Positions 24,853 through 33,767 are shown, numbered from the stretch's first letter. The stretch is 39,469 nt of DNA from Synergistaceae bacterium OttesenSCG-928-D05 (GCA_030266985.1 JAJDJB010000012.1:1-39469); one strand, 5' to 3'. Numbers and translations: made by a program. Notes: generated by a model from the sequence alone, not told the origin.

Positions 24853-26511
24853 GTGGGAGCCCTACGGGCGCAAGATTTGAAACTTAAGATTTTGGGTGCA
24901 GCCGGAGAAGTTACCGGATCGAATTACATGATAGAGACGAAAGCCTTCAAAGTGCTCGTTGACTGCGGTTTCTACCAGGGGAAGGACGAGCAGAAACATG
25001 AGGATGATGTTTTCCCATTTAACCCCGCGGATATCGACGCCGTTTTGCTTACGCATGCTCACATTGACCACAGCGGAAGAATTCCGTTCCTTGTACGTCA
25101 GGGCTTTAAAGGAAAAGTGTACTGCACGTTCGCAACCAGCGAGATGGTCGACATCCTGTGGCACGATTCCGCACGCCTGCAGATGGAAGAAGCTGCGTGG
25201 CGAACGAAGAAAAACATGCGGAAGGGGCTTCCGAAAGTTGAGCCTCTTTACGATGAGCGTGACGTAGAGGCGGCAATCAAGCACAAAGCGCCCGTCTCCT
25301 ACGATGAGATCGAAGAGCTGCTGCCCGGCCTGAAAGTGCGTTTCAGAGAGGCGGGCCATATCCTCGGAAGCGCGATCATTGAGACGTGGGTTTCCGAGGA
25401 AGGAGCGGACAAGACGGTCAAAGTAGTCTTTTCGGGCGACCTCGGTCCGAAAGACGGTGCGCTTGAAAAACCGCCCGCAATTATCGAAGACGGTGACTTC
25501 GTCCTGATCGAATCAACCTACGGCGACCGCCTGCACAAAACGCCCGAAGACACGCGCGCCGAGTTCCAGCAGGCCATGACGGACGCAATCCGTGAAGGCT
25601 CAAAAGTCCTCGTGCCGACGTTCGTCGTTGACCGCGCACAGCGCATCCTTTACGAATTGTCGCTGCTGCAGAAAAAAATGCCGGACAAAAAGATGCCGCC
25701 GATTTTTCTCGATTCGCCGATGGGCGTCAAAACGACGGAGATATACAGCAAATATACCAACCTGCTTTCAAAAGACCTGAAAGACATGTTCATGCGCGGC
25801 GAAGATCCGTTCGCGCCGGATGGATTCAGCTTTGTGCGAACGTCCGATGAATCGAAGGCGATTAACGACATAGATAGCGCGATCGTGCTCGCAGGTAGCG
25901 GCATGGTCACCGGCGGCAGAATTGTGCACCACCTGAAGCACAATCTGCATAAGCCGAATACGCACGTCTTTTTTGTCGGCTATCAGGCACAAGGCACGCT
26001 TGGGCGACGTCTTGTGGATGGTGCGAAAGAGGTCAGAATCGCAGGTGAAGACGTTCTCGTAAGAGCGAAGCTGCACACGCTGAATGGTTTCTCCGCCCAT
26101 GCGGACAGGGACGATCTGCTCTATTGGGCCTCGCATTTCCCCGCAAAGGCGCGCTTTGTCGTCGTGCACGGCGAACCGAAATCCGCGGAAGCACTGGCAC
26201 TCTCGCTGAAAGAAAAGGGGCACATGGCACACGTTCCCGCGATTGGCGAAGAAATCGATCTGCTTGCTCTGGGACAGCAGGCCGTGTTGCAGCCACTGGT
26301 CTCTCCGCGCCTTCAGGAGCGCGCCGCCGCCGTTTCCGAGGACGATATGCAGCTTACGCTGGATGCGATCCTGAGCAAGGCCGGCGATATGAAGAAAATG
26401 CGGCTTGACACGTCTGAATTTGCGAAGATTGTGCCGCTCCTGATCTCGGCCCGTACCCTGCTTGAAGCGGCGGATGCGGTCAATCAGAAAAAAATACCGA
26501 AAGAATCGTAA
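24853..26511 (+). CDS. Metallo-beta-lactamase/beta-CASP RNA-processing exonuclease
   Basis: This 552-residue cytoplasmic enzyme of the Ysh1/CPSF-73-like bacterial class has the zinc motif LLTHAHIDHSGRIPFLV, FREAGHILGSA, VVFSGDLG and STYGDR. The beta-CASP region includes VLVPTFVVDRAQRILYEL and AGSGMVTGGRIVHHLKH. The late metal motif reads NGFSAHADRDDL, followed by VVHGEP. Such enzymes cut or trim RNA. The start is uncertain: GTG at 24853 overlaps the GGAAGG ribosome-like site, and TTG at 24877 (LKLKILGAAG) fits the usual family start better but lacks a clear site. It follows the kinase gene by 12 bases. Confidence 0.88.
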   Translation: MGALRAQDLKLKILGAAGEVTGSNYMIETKAFKVLVDCGFYQGKDEQKHEDDVFPFNPADIDAVLLTHAHIDHSGRIPFLVRQGFKGKVYCTFATSEMVDILWHDSARLQMEEAAWRTKKNMRKGLPKVEPLYDERDVEAAIKHKAPVSYDEIEELLPGLKVRFREAGHILGSAIIETWVSEEGADKTVKVVFSGDLGPKDGALEKPPAIIEDGDFVLIESTYGDRLHKTPEDTRAEFQQAMTDAIREGSKVLVPTFVVDRAQRILYELSLLQKKMPDKKMPPIFLDSPMGVKTTEIYSKYTNLLSKDLKDMFMRGEDPFAPDGFSFVRTSDESKAINDIDSAIVLAGSGMVTGGRIVHHLKHNLHKPNTHVFFVGYQAQGTLGRRLVDGAKEVRIAGEDVLVRAKLHTLNGFSAHADRDDLLYWASHFPAKARFVVVHGEPKSAEALALSLKEKGHMAHVPAIGEEIDLLALGQQAVLQPLVSPRLQERAAAVSEDDMQLTLDAILSKAGDMKKMRLDTSEFAKIVPLLISARTLLEAADAVNQKKIPKES

Positions 26512-26572
26512 CGGTCCGTCGTGCTTACGCTTGCGAAGCGGAGCGGCGGAAATCCTTAGGGGGAAATAAAAG

Positions 26573-28135
26573 ATGGTGAAGAAAAGGAATTTGTTGGTTG
26601 GTGTTGCAGTCGCGGCAGTGCTTGTCTGCGCCGTGCTCCTCTTCCTTTTCGTTTGGGAAAAGCCGGCAAAAGACGACATGCTTGCGGTGCTTCCGCAGCC
26701 TTCGACATCCCGCCCTTACGCGCTTCTCGAAACGAAGGAAGGGCATTATCCAGGTGCACTCTCCTCGCTTATGACGGAAGGGCCGTGGGCGATGCTACAC
26801 AAAGGCACCTCGCGCAACATGCTCATGCAGCTCGCGACGTTGGCGGAAGATGTGGCGATGCTTGTCGAAGACGAAGAAGAGACCGGCTACACGGAAGTAT
26901 ACGCAGCGATGCGCTTTGCGCCGCATGAAATGAAAAAATTAGAGCAGGGCGTGCTGCCCGAATCATGGAAAAACCTGTTTGACGTTGCGGCGGCCGGGAA
27001 CGAAGTCACGGTCGAAAAAGGCACGGCGGATGCGTCTTGGGAAATCTGGGGCAGCGGCATCGACGCGCCGATTTTCTATTACGTACGCGGCAATTTTGTC
27101 GTTCTTGCCGGAGAGGAAACACCGTTTAACGCGCTTCTCGCTATCCGAGATAAAACGGATGCCGACAGATGGACGCATACGTGGCGTGACGAATCGGCTT
27201 GGAGTTCGCACATAGAATTTGGAGATGGCGGCCTTATTCTCCAGCAAGACAAAAAAAGCCAGCCGCTCAACCTTCAGGTTGCATGGAATCCTATGCCGTC
27301 CGACAGTGCGGGGGACCGTAAAGGAGAAGCCAGATGGTCCATTTCCGGTCTCAGGGCCTCCCAAAAAGCAGCGCTCTTCTTGTCCGCGAAACCGCGGGAG
27401 TGGGTCGTTTCGGACTGTATCGTGCCCGAACCGATACTGCTGAGTGCCGCTTTAAATATCCCCGAGATGAAAGAACCTCCTGAAAAATGGCCGTTCCCGC
27501 TGGATGGTCTGGTGCAGCTTGGGAAAAGCATCGGGCTGAACGATACGCAGATCAGGGAAATCGCATCCGGACGTACCCTCGTGTCGCTGGGCGGCCAGAA
27601 CCGCATTCTGTGGTTTACGCTGCCGGGCGTGCTCGCCGAATTTACGGGCGATAAGCGCGTCATGCGCGAAATGGTGGATGCATTCTGGGATAAATTCTTT
27701 TTTGGCTCCAATCCGCGCCCGATCGAAGGCTTCGAATACGGCGGCTGGATCAACATCCCGTTCTCCGTCATCGGCGCGAGCAGGGATGATCTTACCGTAG
27801 TTGGCCTGATCTCGCCCGAGTCCATCCGCACCGGCGGCGACCTTGGAAAATATCTGCGCACCGATGAAAAAGCAATTGGATGGCTGGTGGCGGACCTGCC
27901 GCGGCTGGGCAGCGCGCTCGGCGATATGACGCGCATCAGTTCTCTCCTGATGTTTGAAGACGGCGAAGGACCCGGATTTATCAGTGGCTCGGAAGAATCT
28001 TCCGGTTCCGGCTACTTTTTCTCGGATTTGGACCAGAGCGTCTCTGATTCATTCGCGCGTATTCTGCAGAAATTCGGCAAAGTAGCGATTATTTGGGAGA
28101 AAAGCGAATCAGGCAGAATGGAATGGTATAGATAA
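26573..28135 (+). CDS. Hypothetical membrane-anchored periplasmic protein (520 aa)
   Basis: I do not recognise this family. Residues ~5-29 (NLLVGVAVAAVLVCAVLLFL) form one hydrophobic anchor or signal. The rest is soluble and presumably periplasmic, with no catalytic motif I can name. The region DMLAVLPQPSTSRPYALLET at the start of the soluble part, and the alternating hydrophobic strand-like pattern, recall bacterial DUF3352-type surface proteins, but I cannot support that assignment. The C-terminus is Ser/Gly-rich (SGSEESSGSGYFFSDLDQS). AGGGGGA precedes the ATG. It is 61 bases after the beta-CASP gene and may be co-transcribed. Its terminator was not identified. Confidence 0.75.
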   Translation: MVKKRNLLVGVAVAAVLVCAVLLFLFVWEKPAKDDMLAVLPQPSTSRPYALLETKEGHYPGALSSLMTEGPWAMLHKGTSRNMLMQLATLAEDVAMLVEDEEETGYTEVYAAMRFAPHEMKKLEQGVLPESWKNLFDVAAAGNEVTVEKGTADASWEIWGSGIDAPIFYYVRGNFVVLAGEETPFNALLAIRDKTDADRWTHTWRDESAWSSHIEFGDGGLILQQDKKSQPLNLQVAWNPMPSDSAGDRKGEARWSISGLRASQKAALFLSAKPREWVVSDCIVPEPILLSAALNIPEMKEPPEKWPFPLDGLVQLGKSIGLNDTQIREIASGRTLVSLGGQNRILWFTLPGVLAEFTGDKRVMREMVDAFWDKFFFGSNPRPIEGFEYGGWINIPFSVIGASRDDLTVVGLISPESIRTGGDLGKYLRTDEKAIGWLVADLPRLGSALGDMTRISSLLMFEDGEGPGFISGSEESSGSGYFFSDLDQSVSDSFARILQKFGKVAIIWEKSESGRMEWYR

Positions 28136-28142
28136 CCTGGGC

Positions 28143-28170
28143 TGGACATCCGGGCAAAAGGGTTTAGAAT
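28143..28170 (+). promoter_or_regulatory. Promoter of tyrS
   Basis: TGGACA (28143-28148), 16 bases, TAGAAT (28165-28170). Transcription would start near 28177. The remaining leader of about 32 bases is too short for a T-box, so no tRNA-sensing leader regulates this synthetase. Confidence 0.55.
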
Positions 28171-28208
28171 ACAGCACTAAGCACTAAAAATATGGAAGGA
28201 GCAGTTAG

Positions 28209-29489
28209 ATGCATTGTAACGCGCTAAAGGTACTCAGAGAACGTGGTTTTGTCGAATGGAGCAGTCACACGGAGGAGCTCGAAGGACATTTTATGAATAA
28301 CATGGTCACCGGATATATCGGTTTTGACCCGAGCGCCGACAGCCTCCATGTAGGCAACCTCGTGGCGATCATGGGACTTGCCTGGCTCCAGAAGCTGGGG
28401 CACAAACCGATCGCAATCGCGGGAGGCGGTACGGGCCGCATCGGCGATCCATCCGGAAAGAGCGCCGAGCGCAACCTTCTCAGCGAGGAAAAAATCGCGT
28501 CCAACGTCGCCTGTATCGCGAAGCAGCTTGAGCAGTTCCTGGACTTCGCCAGCGGTGAAAACAGCGCGACGCTCCTCAACAACAACGACTGGCTTCGCGA
28601 GGAACGCTATATTGAATTCCTGCGCGACACGGGGAAATACTTCACCGTCAATTTCCTGATCAACCGTGAATACGTGCGCAGCCGCGTCATGGATCCGGAC
28701 AAATCGATCACCTACACCGAGCTTTCCTATATCCTGCTGCAGGCGTTCGACTTCAACCACCTGTACAACAACTACGGGTGCACGCTGCAAATGGGCGGCA
28801 ACGACCAGCAGGTCAACATCATGGCCGGCATGGACCTCACGCGCAAAAAATCAGGCGGGCAGTGCTACGGCATCACCTTCCCGCTGCTTTTGAACGCGCA
28901 GGGGCAGAAGTTCGGCAAATCGGAAAGCGGTGCGATCTATCTTTCATCGACGCGCACGAGCATCTACAAGTTCTACCAGTTCTGGATCAACGTGGACGAC
29001 AGCGATCTCGAAAAATTATACAAGCTCTTCACCTTTATGGAGCTCGATGAAATTGGCGCGCTGATTGCGGCGCACAACGAAAAACCGCACCTGCGCGAGG
29101 CGCAGAAGAAACTGGCATGGGACCTCACGACGCGCGTGCACGGAGAGGAAGCTGCGAAACGCGCGAAAGACGCGAGCGCGGTGCTCTTCGGCGAAATGGA
29201 AATCCGAGCCGCGGACAAAGCGCTGCTTGATATGCTCGCAGAAGAAATTCCCTTTGCGCAGATCGAAGGCAAAGCGGAAGGCGCGCTGACGGATCTGCTT
29301 GTCGCGTCGGGTGGCTGCGCTTCAAAAGGCGAAGCGAAACGCAAAATCAAAGAGGGCGGCGTTTATCTGAACGGAGAAAAAGTCAGCGACGAAGGCCGCC
29401 AGGTAACGTCGGAAGATTTGCTCGACGGCGGATACGTGCAGCTTCGTGTTGGCAAAAAGGACTTCCGGCTCGTTCGTTTCACAAAATAA
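28209..29489 (+). CDS. tyrS: Tyrosyl-tRNA synthetase
   Basis: This 426-residue class I synthetase charges tRNA-Tyr. The HIGH-like motif appears in GFDPSADSLHVGNLVAIMGL, the tyrosine pocket in YTELSYILLQAFDFNHLYN and QMGGNDQQVNIMAGMDL, and the KMSKS-like loop as KFGKSESGAIYLS. A C-terminal S4 RNA-binding domain covers ~360-426 (SGGCASKGEAKRKIKEGGVY, then YVQLRVGKKDFRLVRF). Length is normal. The start ATG follows GGAAGGAG. A terminator-like hairpin lies just downstream. Confidence 0.97.
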   Translation: MHCNALKVLRERGFVEWSSHTEELEGHFMNNMVTGYIGFDPSADSLHVGNLVAIMGLAWLQKLGHKPIAIAGGGTGRIGDPSGKSAERNLLSEEKIASNVACIAKQLEQFLDFASGENSATLLNNNDWLREERYIEFLRDTGKYFTVNFLINREYVRSRVMDPDKSITYTELSYILLQAFDFNHLYNNYGCTLQMGGNDQQVNIMAGMDLTRKKSGGQCYGITFPLLLNAQGQKFGKSESGAIYLSSTRTSIYKFYQFWINVDDSDLEKLYKLFTFMELDEIGALIAAHNEKPHLREAQKKLAWDLTTRVHGEEAAKRAKDASAVLFGEMEIRAADKALLDMLAEEIPFAQIEGKAEGALTDLLVASGGCASKGEAKRKIKEGGVYLNGEKVSDEGRQVTSEDLLDGGYVQLRVGKKDFRLVRFTK

Positions 29490-29509
29490 AAGTCGATTGA
29501 AAAATTTCC

Positions 29510-29535
29510 AAGGGGAGGGCTTCCTCCCCTTCTTT
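29510..29535 (+). terminator. Intrinsic terminator after tyrS
   Basis: AAGGGGAGG and CCTCCCCTT form a 9-bp stem around GCTT, followed by CTTTATT, a short T-rich tail. The next gene starts only 20 bases further on, with its AGGAGG immediately after, so read-through may express it. Confidence 0.7.
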
Positions 29536-29555
29536 ATTCGCATAGGAGGCGTCAT

Positions 29556-30416
29556 TTGAGTTATTGGGCCAAGGTAATCAAAAATATAGGCAGCCGCATC
29601 CAGCCGGGCTGGTCAGCGAACGCGGCTGCGGCGACGTTTCTCGCGATTTTGAAGACAATAAAACCCCGCGCTGCCGTCGCGCGGCAAAATATCGCAATTG
29701 CGTTCCCCGAAAAATCCCAACAGGAACGCGAAAAAATTCTCTCTGAATCCTATGAAAACATGATCTGGACGGGCCTGGAATTCTTTGCCTGGCAAAAGAA
29801 CCCGGCGTGTATAAAAGATTGGATCGTCGAAGTCGAAGGAGAACATTACTTTGACGCGGCGCGCGAAGCGGGAAAAGGAACGATCATCATGACGCCGCAC
29901 CTCGGAAACTGGGAACTGCTCGCGTCGTGGCTCGCGCAGTACCACGGCCCGGTTACCGCGATCGTGCGCCACTCCGACAGCTCTTTTCAAAAAGAACTGA
30001 TCGAAAGCCTGCGCAGGACGTCCGGACTCAAAACGATAGACAAACGCGAACCGATGACGCGCGCCTTGGGCATTTTAAAGCGCAACGAAAGTCTGGGGAT
30101 ACTGCCCGACCAGCACGGCGGGAGCGAGGGAATCATGGTTCCTTTCTTCGGCGTGGAGACTTCGACTGTGGCGGGCGCCGCGGTTTTTGCAGTGCTCACA
30201 AAAGCGCCGATTATTTCGGTCCAGATCATGCGCCTTGCGCCGTTTCGCTTTAAAATTATTATCGACGCGCCGCTTGAATGGACAAAAGGCCCCGACCGCG
30301 ATACCACGATCCGGGACCTTACGATTACCGTAAACAAGCAAGTTGAGAAAATGATAAAAAGAGCGCCCGGCCAATGGCTCTGGCAGCACAGGCGCTTTCG
30401 TGAAATTGAGTCCTAG
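29556..30416 (+). CDS. Lipid A late acyltransferase (LpxL/HtrB family)
   Basis: This 286-residue inner-membrane-associated enzyme transfers a secondary acyl chain to lipid A precursors, evidence for an outer membrane with LPS-like lipid. The catalytic HxxxxE motif is in MTPHLGNWELLASWLAQ (~residue 110), with the later LGILPDQHGGSEGIMVPFFG typical of the family. The N-terminal hydrophobic anchor is weak. The start is TTG (29556), eight bases after AGGAGG. It ends in a CTAG shared with the stop of the convergent tautomerase gene. Which acyl chain it adds is unknown. Confidence 0.9.
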   Translation: MSYWAKVIKNIGSRIQPGWSANAAAATFLAILKTIKPRAAVARQNIAIAFPEKSQQEREKILSESYENMIWTGLEFFAWQKNPACIKDWIVEVEGEHYFDAAREAGKGTIIMTPHLGNWELLASWLAQYHGPVTAIVRHSDSSFQKELIESLRRTSGLKTIDKREPMTRALGILKRNESLGILPDQHGGSEGIMVPFFGVETSTVAGAAVFAVLTKAPIISVQIMRLAPFRFKIIIDAPLEWTKGPDRDTTIRDLTITVNKQVEKMIKRAPGQWLWQHRRFREIES

Positions 30417-30622
30417 TCTTTTTTGATCTGTTTTGAAGGATCGTCGCAGACGAGCGTCCCGGCGATTGCGAAATTATCGTTCTTCATCTCGTTGATGATA
30501 ATGCGCACGGAAGCCTGCGGCACGTTCACCGTTTCAGTCAGCACCTTCGTGATACCTGTCACCATTGCGCGCTTTTGTTCCAGCGTGCGCCCCTCTTTCA
30601 TGTTAACCACAACGATTGGCAT
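30413..30622 (-). CDS. 4-oxalocrotonate tautomerase family protein
   Basis: This 69-residue enzyme starts MPIVVVNMKEGRTLEQKRAM. The Pro that becomes N-terminal after Met removal is the catalytic base of the 4-OT family; the conserved Arg region is present in QASVRIIINEM. Members tautomerise enols or are promiscuous. I chose the ATG at 30622 because only it puts Pro second, and AGGAGG precedes it by six bases. Its TAG stop overlaps the TAG of the convergent acyltransferase gene within one CTAG. It has its own promoter and is probably monocistronic. Substrate unknown. Confidence 0.88.
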   Translation of the reverse strand: MPIVVVNMKEGRTLEQKRAMVTGITKVLTETVNVPQASVRIIINEMKNDNFAIAGTLVCDDPSKQIKKD

Positions 30623-30663
30623 AGCACTACCTCCTGATAAAGTGTACAATATTTGCTGCGATC

Positions 30664-30692
30664 ATTTTAGTATGCGGAAGGCGAGGTGTCTA
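30664..30692 (-). promoter_or_regulatory. Promoter of the tautomerase gene
   Basis: On the minus strand: TAGACA (30692-30687), 17 bases, TAAAAT (30669-30664). Transcription would start near 30657, giving a leader of about 35 bases before the ATG at 30622. Confidence 0.65.
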
Positions 30693-30702
30693 CACAAAAC
30701 GG

Positions 30703-31500
30703 ATGTATTTGCCTGATAATGTTTCGCTCGTCCTATATTCGATTTTCGGCTTCGCTTTTGGCGCCTGCATCGGTTCGTTCGCAGACGCCGCCGCCTCGCG
30801 CACCGTGGCGGAAAAAAAATGGTGGGGAGCCGCCCGTTCCGTGTGTGAAAACTGCTGCCGCACGCTCTCGTTTGTCGATTTGATCCCCGTTTTTTCCTTC
30901 CTCTTTCTCAAAGCCAAATGCCGGACGTGCGGCGCTCGCATTCCCGCGCGCCATTTTTACGTCGAGCTGCTCGCCGGGTTTTTAGGAGCCGCCTTTGTGT
31001 GGCGGTGGGGCGTGCATCCCGCTCTGTTCTTCTCTTACGCCGCGCTCCTGTTTTTATTTTTCCACGCGCTGACAGACATTCTGTGCGGCTACATATACGA
31101 CTCCTGGGCGTTCGCGATGGCGATCTGCGCCGTTATCCTGCGCTTTTTTTTCGGCGGCGTTCCCGCGGTGATCGACGGTGCGCTTGGGTGCGCGCTTGGA
31201 TTCGGCGCGATCTATCTCATCGTATTGCTTAGCAAAGGCGGGATGGGAACGGGCGACGCGATGCTCATGCTCGGGACGGGCGCGCTGCTTGGCTGGAAAA
31301 TGACGATCTTTGCCCTCTATCTTGGTTTTATGGCGGGCGGTGTCGTTGTGATCCCCCTGCTTCTTTTGAAAAAAGTTTCCAGAAAAGACATTATCCCGCT
31401 CGGGCCGTTTCTCGCCGCCGGCGCGATCATGAGCCTGTTTGCGGGCGGGCCGCTTCTCCGGCTGCTCGGCCTTCTGCCGTCCTGGCCGTGGAATTTATAA
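30703..31500 (+). CDS. Type IV prepilin peptidase / leader peptidase (A24 family)
   Basis: This 265-residue inner-membrane aspartic protease cleaves and methylates prepilin-like leader peptides. The N-terminus has FGACIGSFADAAASR, and the cytoplasmic loop has the two zinc-type CxxC pairs (VCENCCRTL and CRTCGARIPARHFYVELL). The catalytic Asp residues lie in FFHALTDILCGYIYD and GGMGTGDAMLMLGTG. About eight hydrophobic segments are present. Its presence implies type IV pili, competence or type II secretion genes elsewhere; none are here. No clear ribosome site precedes the ATG. The next gene's AAGGAGG overlaps its stop. Confidence 0.9.
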   Translation: MYLPDNVSLVLYSIFGFAFGACIGSFADAAASRTVAEKKWWGAARSVCENCCRTLSFVDLIPVFSFLFLKAKCRTCGARIPARHFYVELLAGFLGAAFVWRWGVHPALFFSYAALLFLFFHALTDILCGYIYDSWAFAMAICAVILRFFFGGVPAVIDGALGCALGFGAIYLIVLLSKGGMGTGDAMLMLGTGALLGWKMTIFALYLGFMAGGVVVIPLLLLKKVSRKDIIPLGPFLAAGAIMSLFAGGPLLRLLGLLPSWPWNL

Positions 31501-31513
31501 GGAGGTTTTTATA

Positions 31514-32701
31514 GTGGAAATTAACAGCCCGTATGTCGGCGCGTTTGAGCCCTTCAATCTCAGAGTGCCGCGAGACATCGTCTTCGGTTCGGGCGCGTCC
31601 GGCCTGCTGGTGGAAAAAATGACGCGGCTCGGCGCTAAAAAACCGCTCTTTATGACGGGCGAGACGATGGGAAAAAACAAAAGGATGCTGACTTTGATGG
31701 ACTCCGTCCGCGACGCAGGCATGGAGCCCGGACATTGGGACAAAATTACGCCGGAACCCCCGGTCGAACGCCTGCAGGATGCGGTTTCATTCATCCGCGA
31801 AGGCGGGTATGACGCGCTGATCGCTTTCGGCGGCGGCAGTACGATGGACTTCACAAAAATGGCCGCCGTCCTTGCAAAATACCCCGATCACGACGTCGAA
31901 GAAATGATCGGAATCGAAAAAACACCGGGACGGGGCCTTCCGACCGTCATGATGCCGACGACGGCGGGCAGCGGTTCTGAAGTTGCCTCGGGCGCGATTT
32001 TCCTCTTCGAAAAATTGGGCGCGAAAAAAGGCATCTTGAGTTCGCACATGATCGCGGACATCGTGCTGGTGGACCCCGCGCTCACGCTTGCGCTGCCGCC
32101 CGGGATCACCGCTTCGTCCGGCATGGACGCGCTCATCCACGGCGTCGAATCGTATCTTTCCAAAAACGCGAGCGCGCTTTCGCAGGAACTTGCGCTTTCG
32201 TCGATCAAATGGATATCGAAAAGCCTTTCCAATTGCGTGCACGACGGGAGCGATCTCGAAGCGCGCGAAGGACAGGCGTACGGCAGCCTGCTCGCCGGCA
32301 TGGCCTTTTCGATGAGCGGAACCTGCGGCGTGCACGCGCTGGGACACGCGCTCGGCGCGCAGTACCACGTCCCGCACGGGGAAGCCTGCACCGCGCTCCT
32401 GCGCTGGGTCACCGAATACAACATTGAGGGCTGCGAAGAAAATTTCACGGAAGTCGCGCGTGCGATGGGCGTATACCGCGACGGCATGGACGCGAAAAAG
32501 GCTGCGCGGACTGCGCTTGACGCGATGATAAAACTAAGTGAAGATATCGGTGTAAAAACGAGAACACGTGAATTCGGCGTTCCGAAAGAAGCTTCAAAAA
32601 AGCTGGCGCAGGACGCAATTAACGAAACCCGGCTCCTGGGGAACAACCCGAGAAAAATGGACGAAGCAACGATCTGTGAAATTTTCGACCGCGCCTGGTA
32701 G
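31514..32701 (+). CDS. Iron-containing alcohol dehydrogenase (group III)
   Basis: This 395-residue NAD(P)-dependent enzyme has the cofactor loop FGGGSTMDFTKMAA (~residue 98), TVMMPTTAGSGSEVASGAIF (~145), and the metal region with ASSGMDALIHGVESYLS, HALGHALGAQYHVPHGEAC. The Asp and His residues needed to bind iron are present. The alcohol or aldehyde substrate is not predictable. I chose the GTG at 31514, seven bases after AAGGAGG; the longer frame starts within the prepilin peptidase gene. It is followed by an exported nitroreductase-fold gene 31 bases on. Confidence 0.92.
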   Translation: MEINSPYVGAFEPFNLRVPRDIVFGSGASGLLVEKMTRLGAKKPLFMTGETMGKNKRMLTLMDSVRDAGMEPGHWDKITPEPPVERLQDAVSFIREGGYDALIAFGGGSTMDFTKMAAVLAKYPDHDVEEMIGIEKTPGRGLPTVMMPTTAGSGSEVASGAIFLFEKLGAKKGILSSHMIADIVLVDPALTLALPPGITASSGMDALIHGVESYLSKNASALSQELALSSIKWISKSLSNCVHDGSDLEAREGQAYGSLLAGMAFSMSGTCGVHALGHALGAQYHVPHGEACTALLRWVTEYNIEGCEENFTEVARAMGVYRDGMDAKKAARTALDAMIKLSEDIGVKTRTREFGVPKEASKKLAQDAINETRLLGNNPRKMDEATICEIFDRAW

Positions 32702-32732
32702 AAGCGCGAAAAACAAGAGGAGGAACACACGA

Positions 32733-33353
32733 ATGCTGAAAAAAATTCTTGCGGCAACATTGTTAACCCTGGTTTTTACCGCAGGCGCCGCCTTTGCCGC
32801 CGACATCATGCTGCCGACGCCGGAAAAAGAGGGCGGAATGCCCGTTTTTGAGGCGCTCTCAAACCGGTCCTCCGCAAAAGCGGACATCTTTGAAAATAAA
32901 GAAATCCCGCTCAAGGAACTCTCCACGCTGCTATGGGCGGCGACCGGGAAAAATCGTGATAAAGGCTGGACCGTTCCTATGGCAATGGGCTCCGAGCCTT
33001 ACATCAACATCTATGTCCTGCTGAAAAACGGAGTCTTTGAGTACAACTGGGAAAAAAACATGCTCATGCAAATCAGCGAAAGAAACATGATTGAGCGTGC
33101 GGGCAGACAGGAATTCCTGCAGACCGTGCCGTGCGTCTTCGTCTTCGCCACAAAAGGCGCGGGGCCGCGCAAGGACAGCTGGGCGGAAGTTGCAGTCGGC
33201 GCAATGTCGCAGAACGTCTATCTCGCCGCCGAGTCACTGGGTCTGAAGGCGCGGTATATGGCGAGCTTTAATAACGAGTCGCTTTTGAGCGTGATGGAGA
33301 TGAACCCCCTGTCGCGTATCATCAGCATTATGCCTGTCGGCTATCAAAAATAA
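32733..33353 (+). CDS. Exported nitroreductase-family (SagB-type) protein
   Basis: This 206-residue protein has a Sec signal peptide (MLKKILAATLLTLVFTAGAA, then F-A-A cleavage near residue 23) followed by a nitroreductase fold. LSNRSSAKADIFENKEIPLK and LLWAATGKNRDKG match the family's N-terminal FMN-binding region; VAVGAMSQNVYLAAESLGLK is the central helix. No lipobox is present. Most relatives are cytoplasmic flavoproteins, so a periplasmic location is noteworthy. I chose the ATG at 32733, after GAGGAGGA. It is probably co-transcribed with the alcohol dehydrogenase and ends before a strong terminator. Confidence 0.87.
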   Translation: MLKKILAATLLTLVFTAGAAFAADIMLPTPEKEGGMPVFEALSNRSSAKADIFENKEIPLKELSTLLWAATGKNRDKGWTVPMAMGSEPYINIYVLLKNGVFEYNWEKNMLMQISERNMIERAGRQEFLQTVPCVFVFATKGAGPRKDSWAEVAVGAMSQNVYLAAESLGLKARYMASFNNESLLSVMEMNPLSRIISIMPVGYQK

Positions 33354-33447
33354 ATAGCTTCATATTCAGAGCATCTGCTTAGCAATGCTCTCGCTTCAAT
33401 CAGTCCGCAAACGCGCCGGACACAGTGCGAGCAATAAGGAAATATAA

Positions 33448-33480
33448 AATGCCCCCGTAAAGAACGGGGGCATTGTTGTT
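33448..33480 (+). terminator. Intrinsic terminator after the exported nitroreductase gene
   Basis: AATGCCCCCGT and ACGGGGGCATT form a perfect 11-bp stem around AAAGA, followed by GTTGTTT. It sits about 95 bases after the stop; in between is a GAGCAT/ATGCTC inverted repeat (33377-33401) of unknown meaning. Confidence 0.85.
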
Positions 33481-33767
33481 TCTAGTCGACGCATGACACG
33501 AAAACAGTTCGCCAATAGTACAAGCTCTCGTACGTCATAACAGCACTCTCAATCTTTGGAAGCAAAGCCATCTCTCATTAACACCGCAGTCTGTTTGAAC
33601 CCTTCTGATTCCTCACGCTGGTTCTCATAAACGTCAGGGTATGTTGACTCTTTCGCACGATTTTATGATAAAGCGAAAAAGGCTGCACAATGAACGATAC
33701 GGTATTGTTACATTAAATCTACTTAAAATAAAAGAAAAGATGTTAACCTAAATAAAGTGTAGGCTAA

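Noticed and set aside
25768-26679. 303-codon minus-strand open frame
   Set aside because: It is antisense to the beta-CASP gene, whose motifs are complete; the composition is unlike a protein.
26573-28135. DUF3352 family assignment
   Set aside because: Topology and the first soluble segment are suggestive, but no diagnostic motif could be confirmed by eye.
28171-28208. T-box leader of tyrS
   Set aside because: The leader after the promoter is about 30 bases, far too short, and the conserved T-box sequence is absent.
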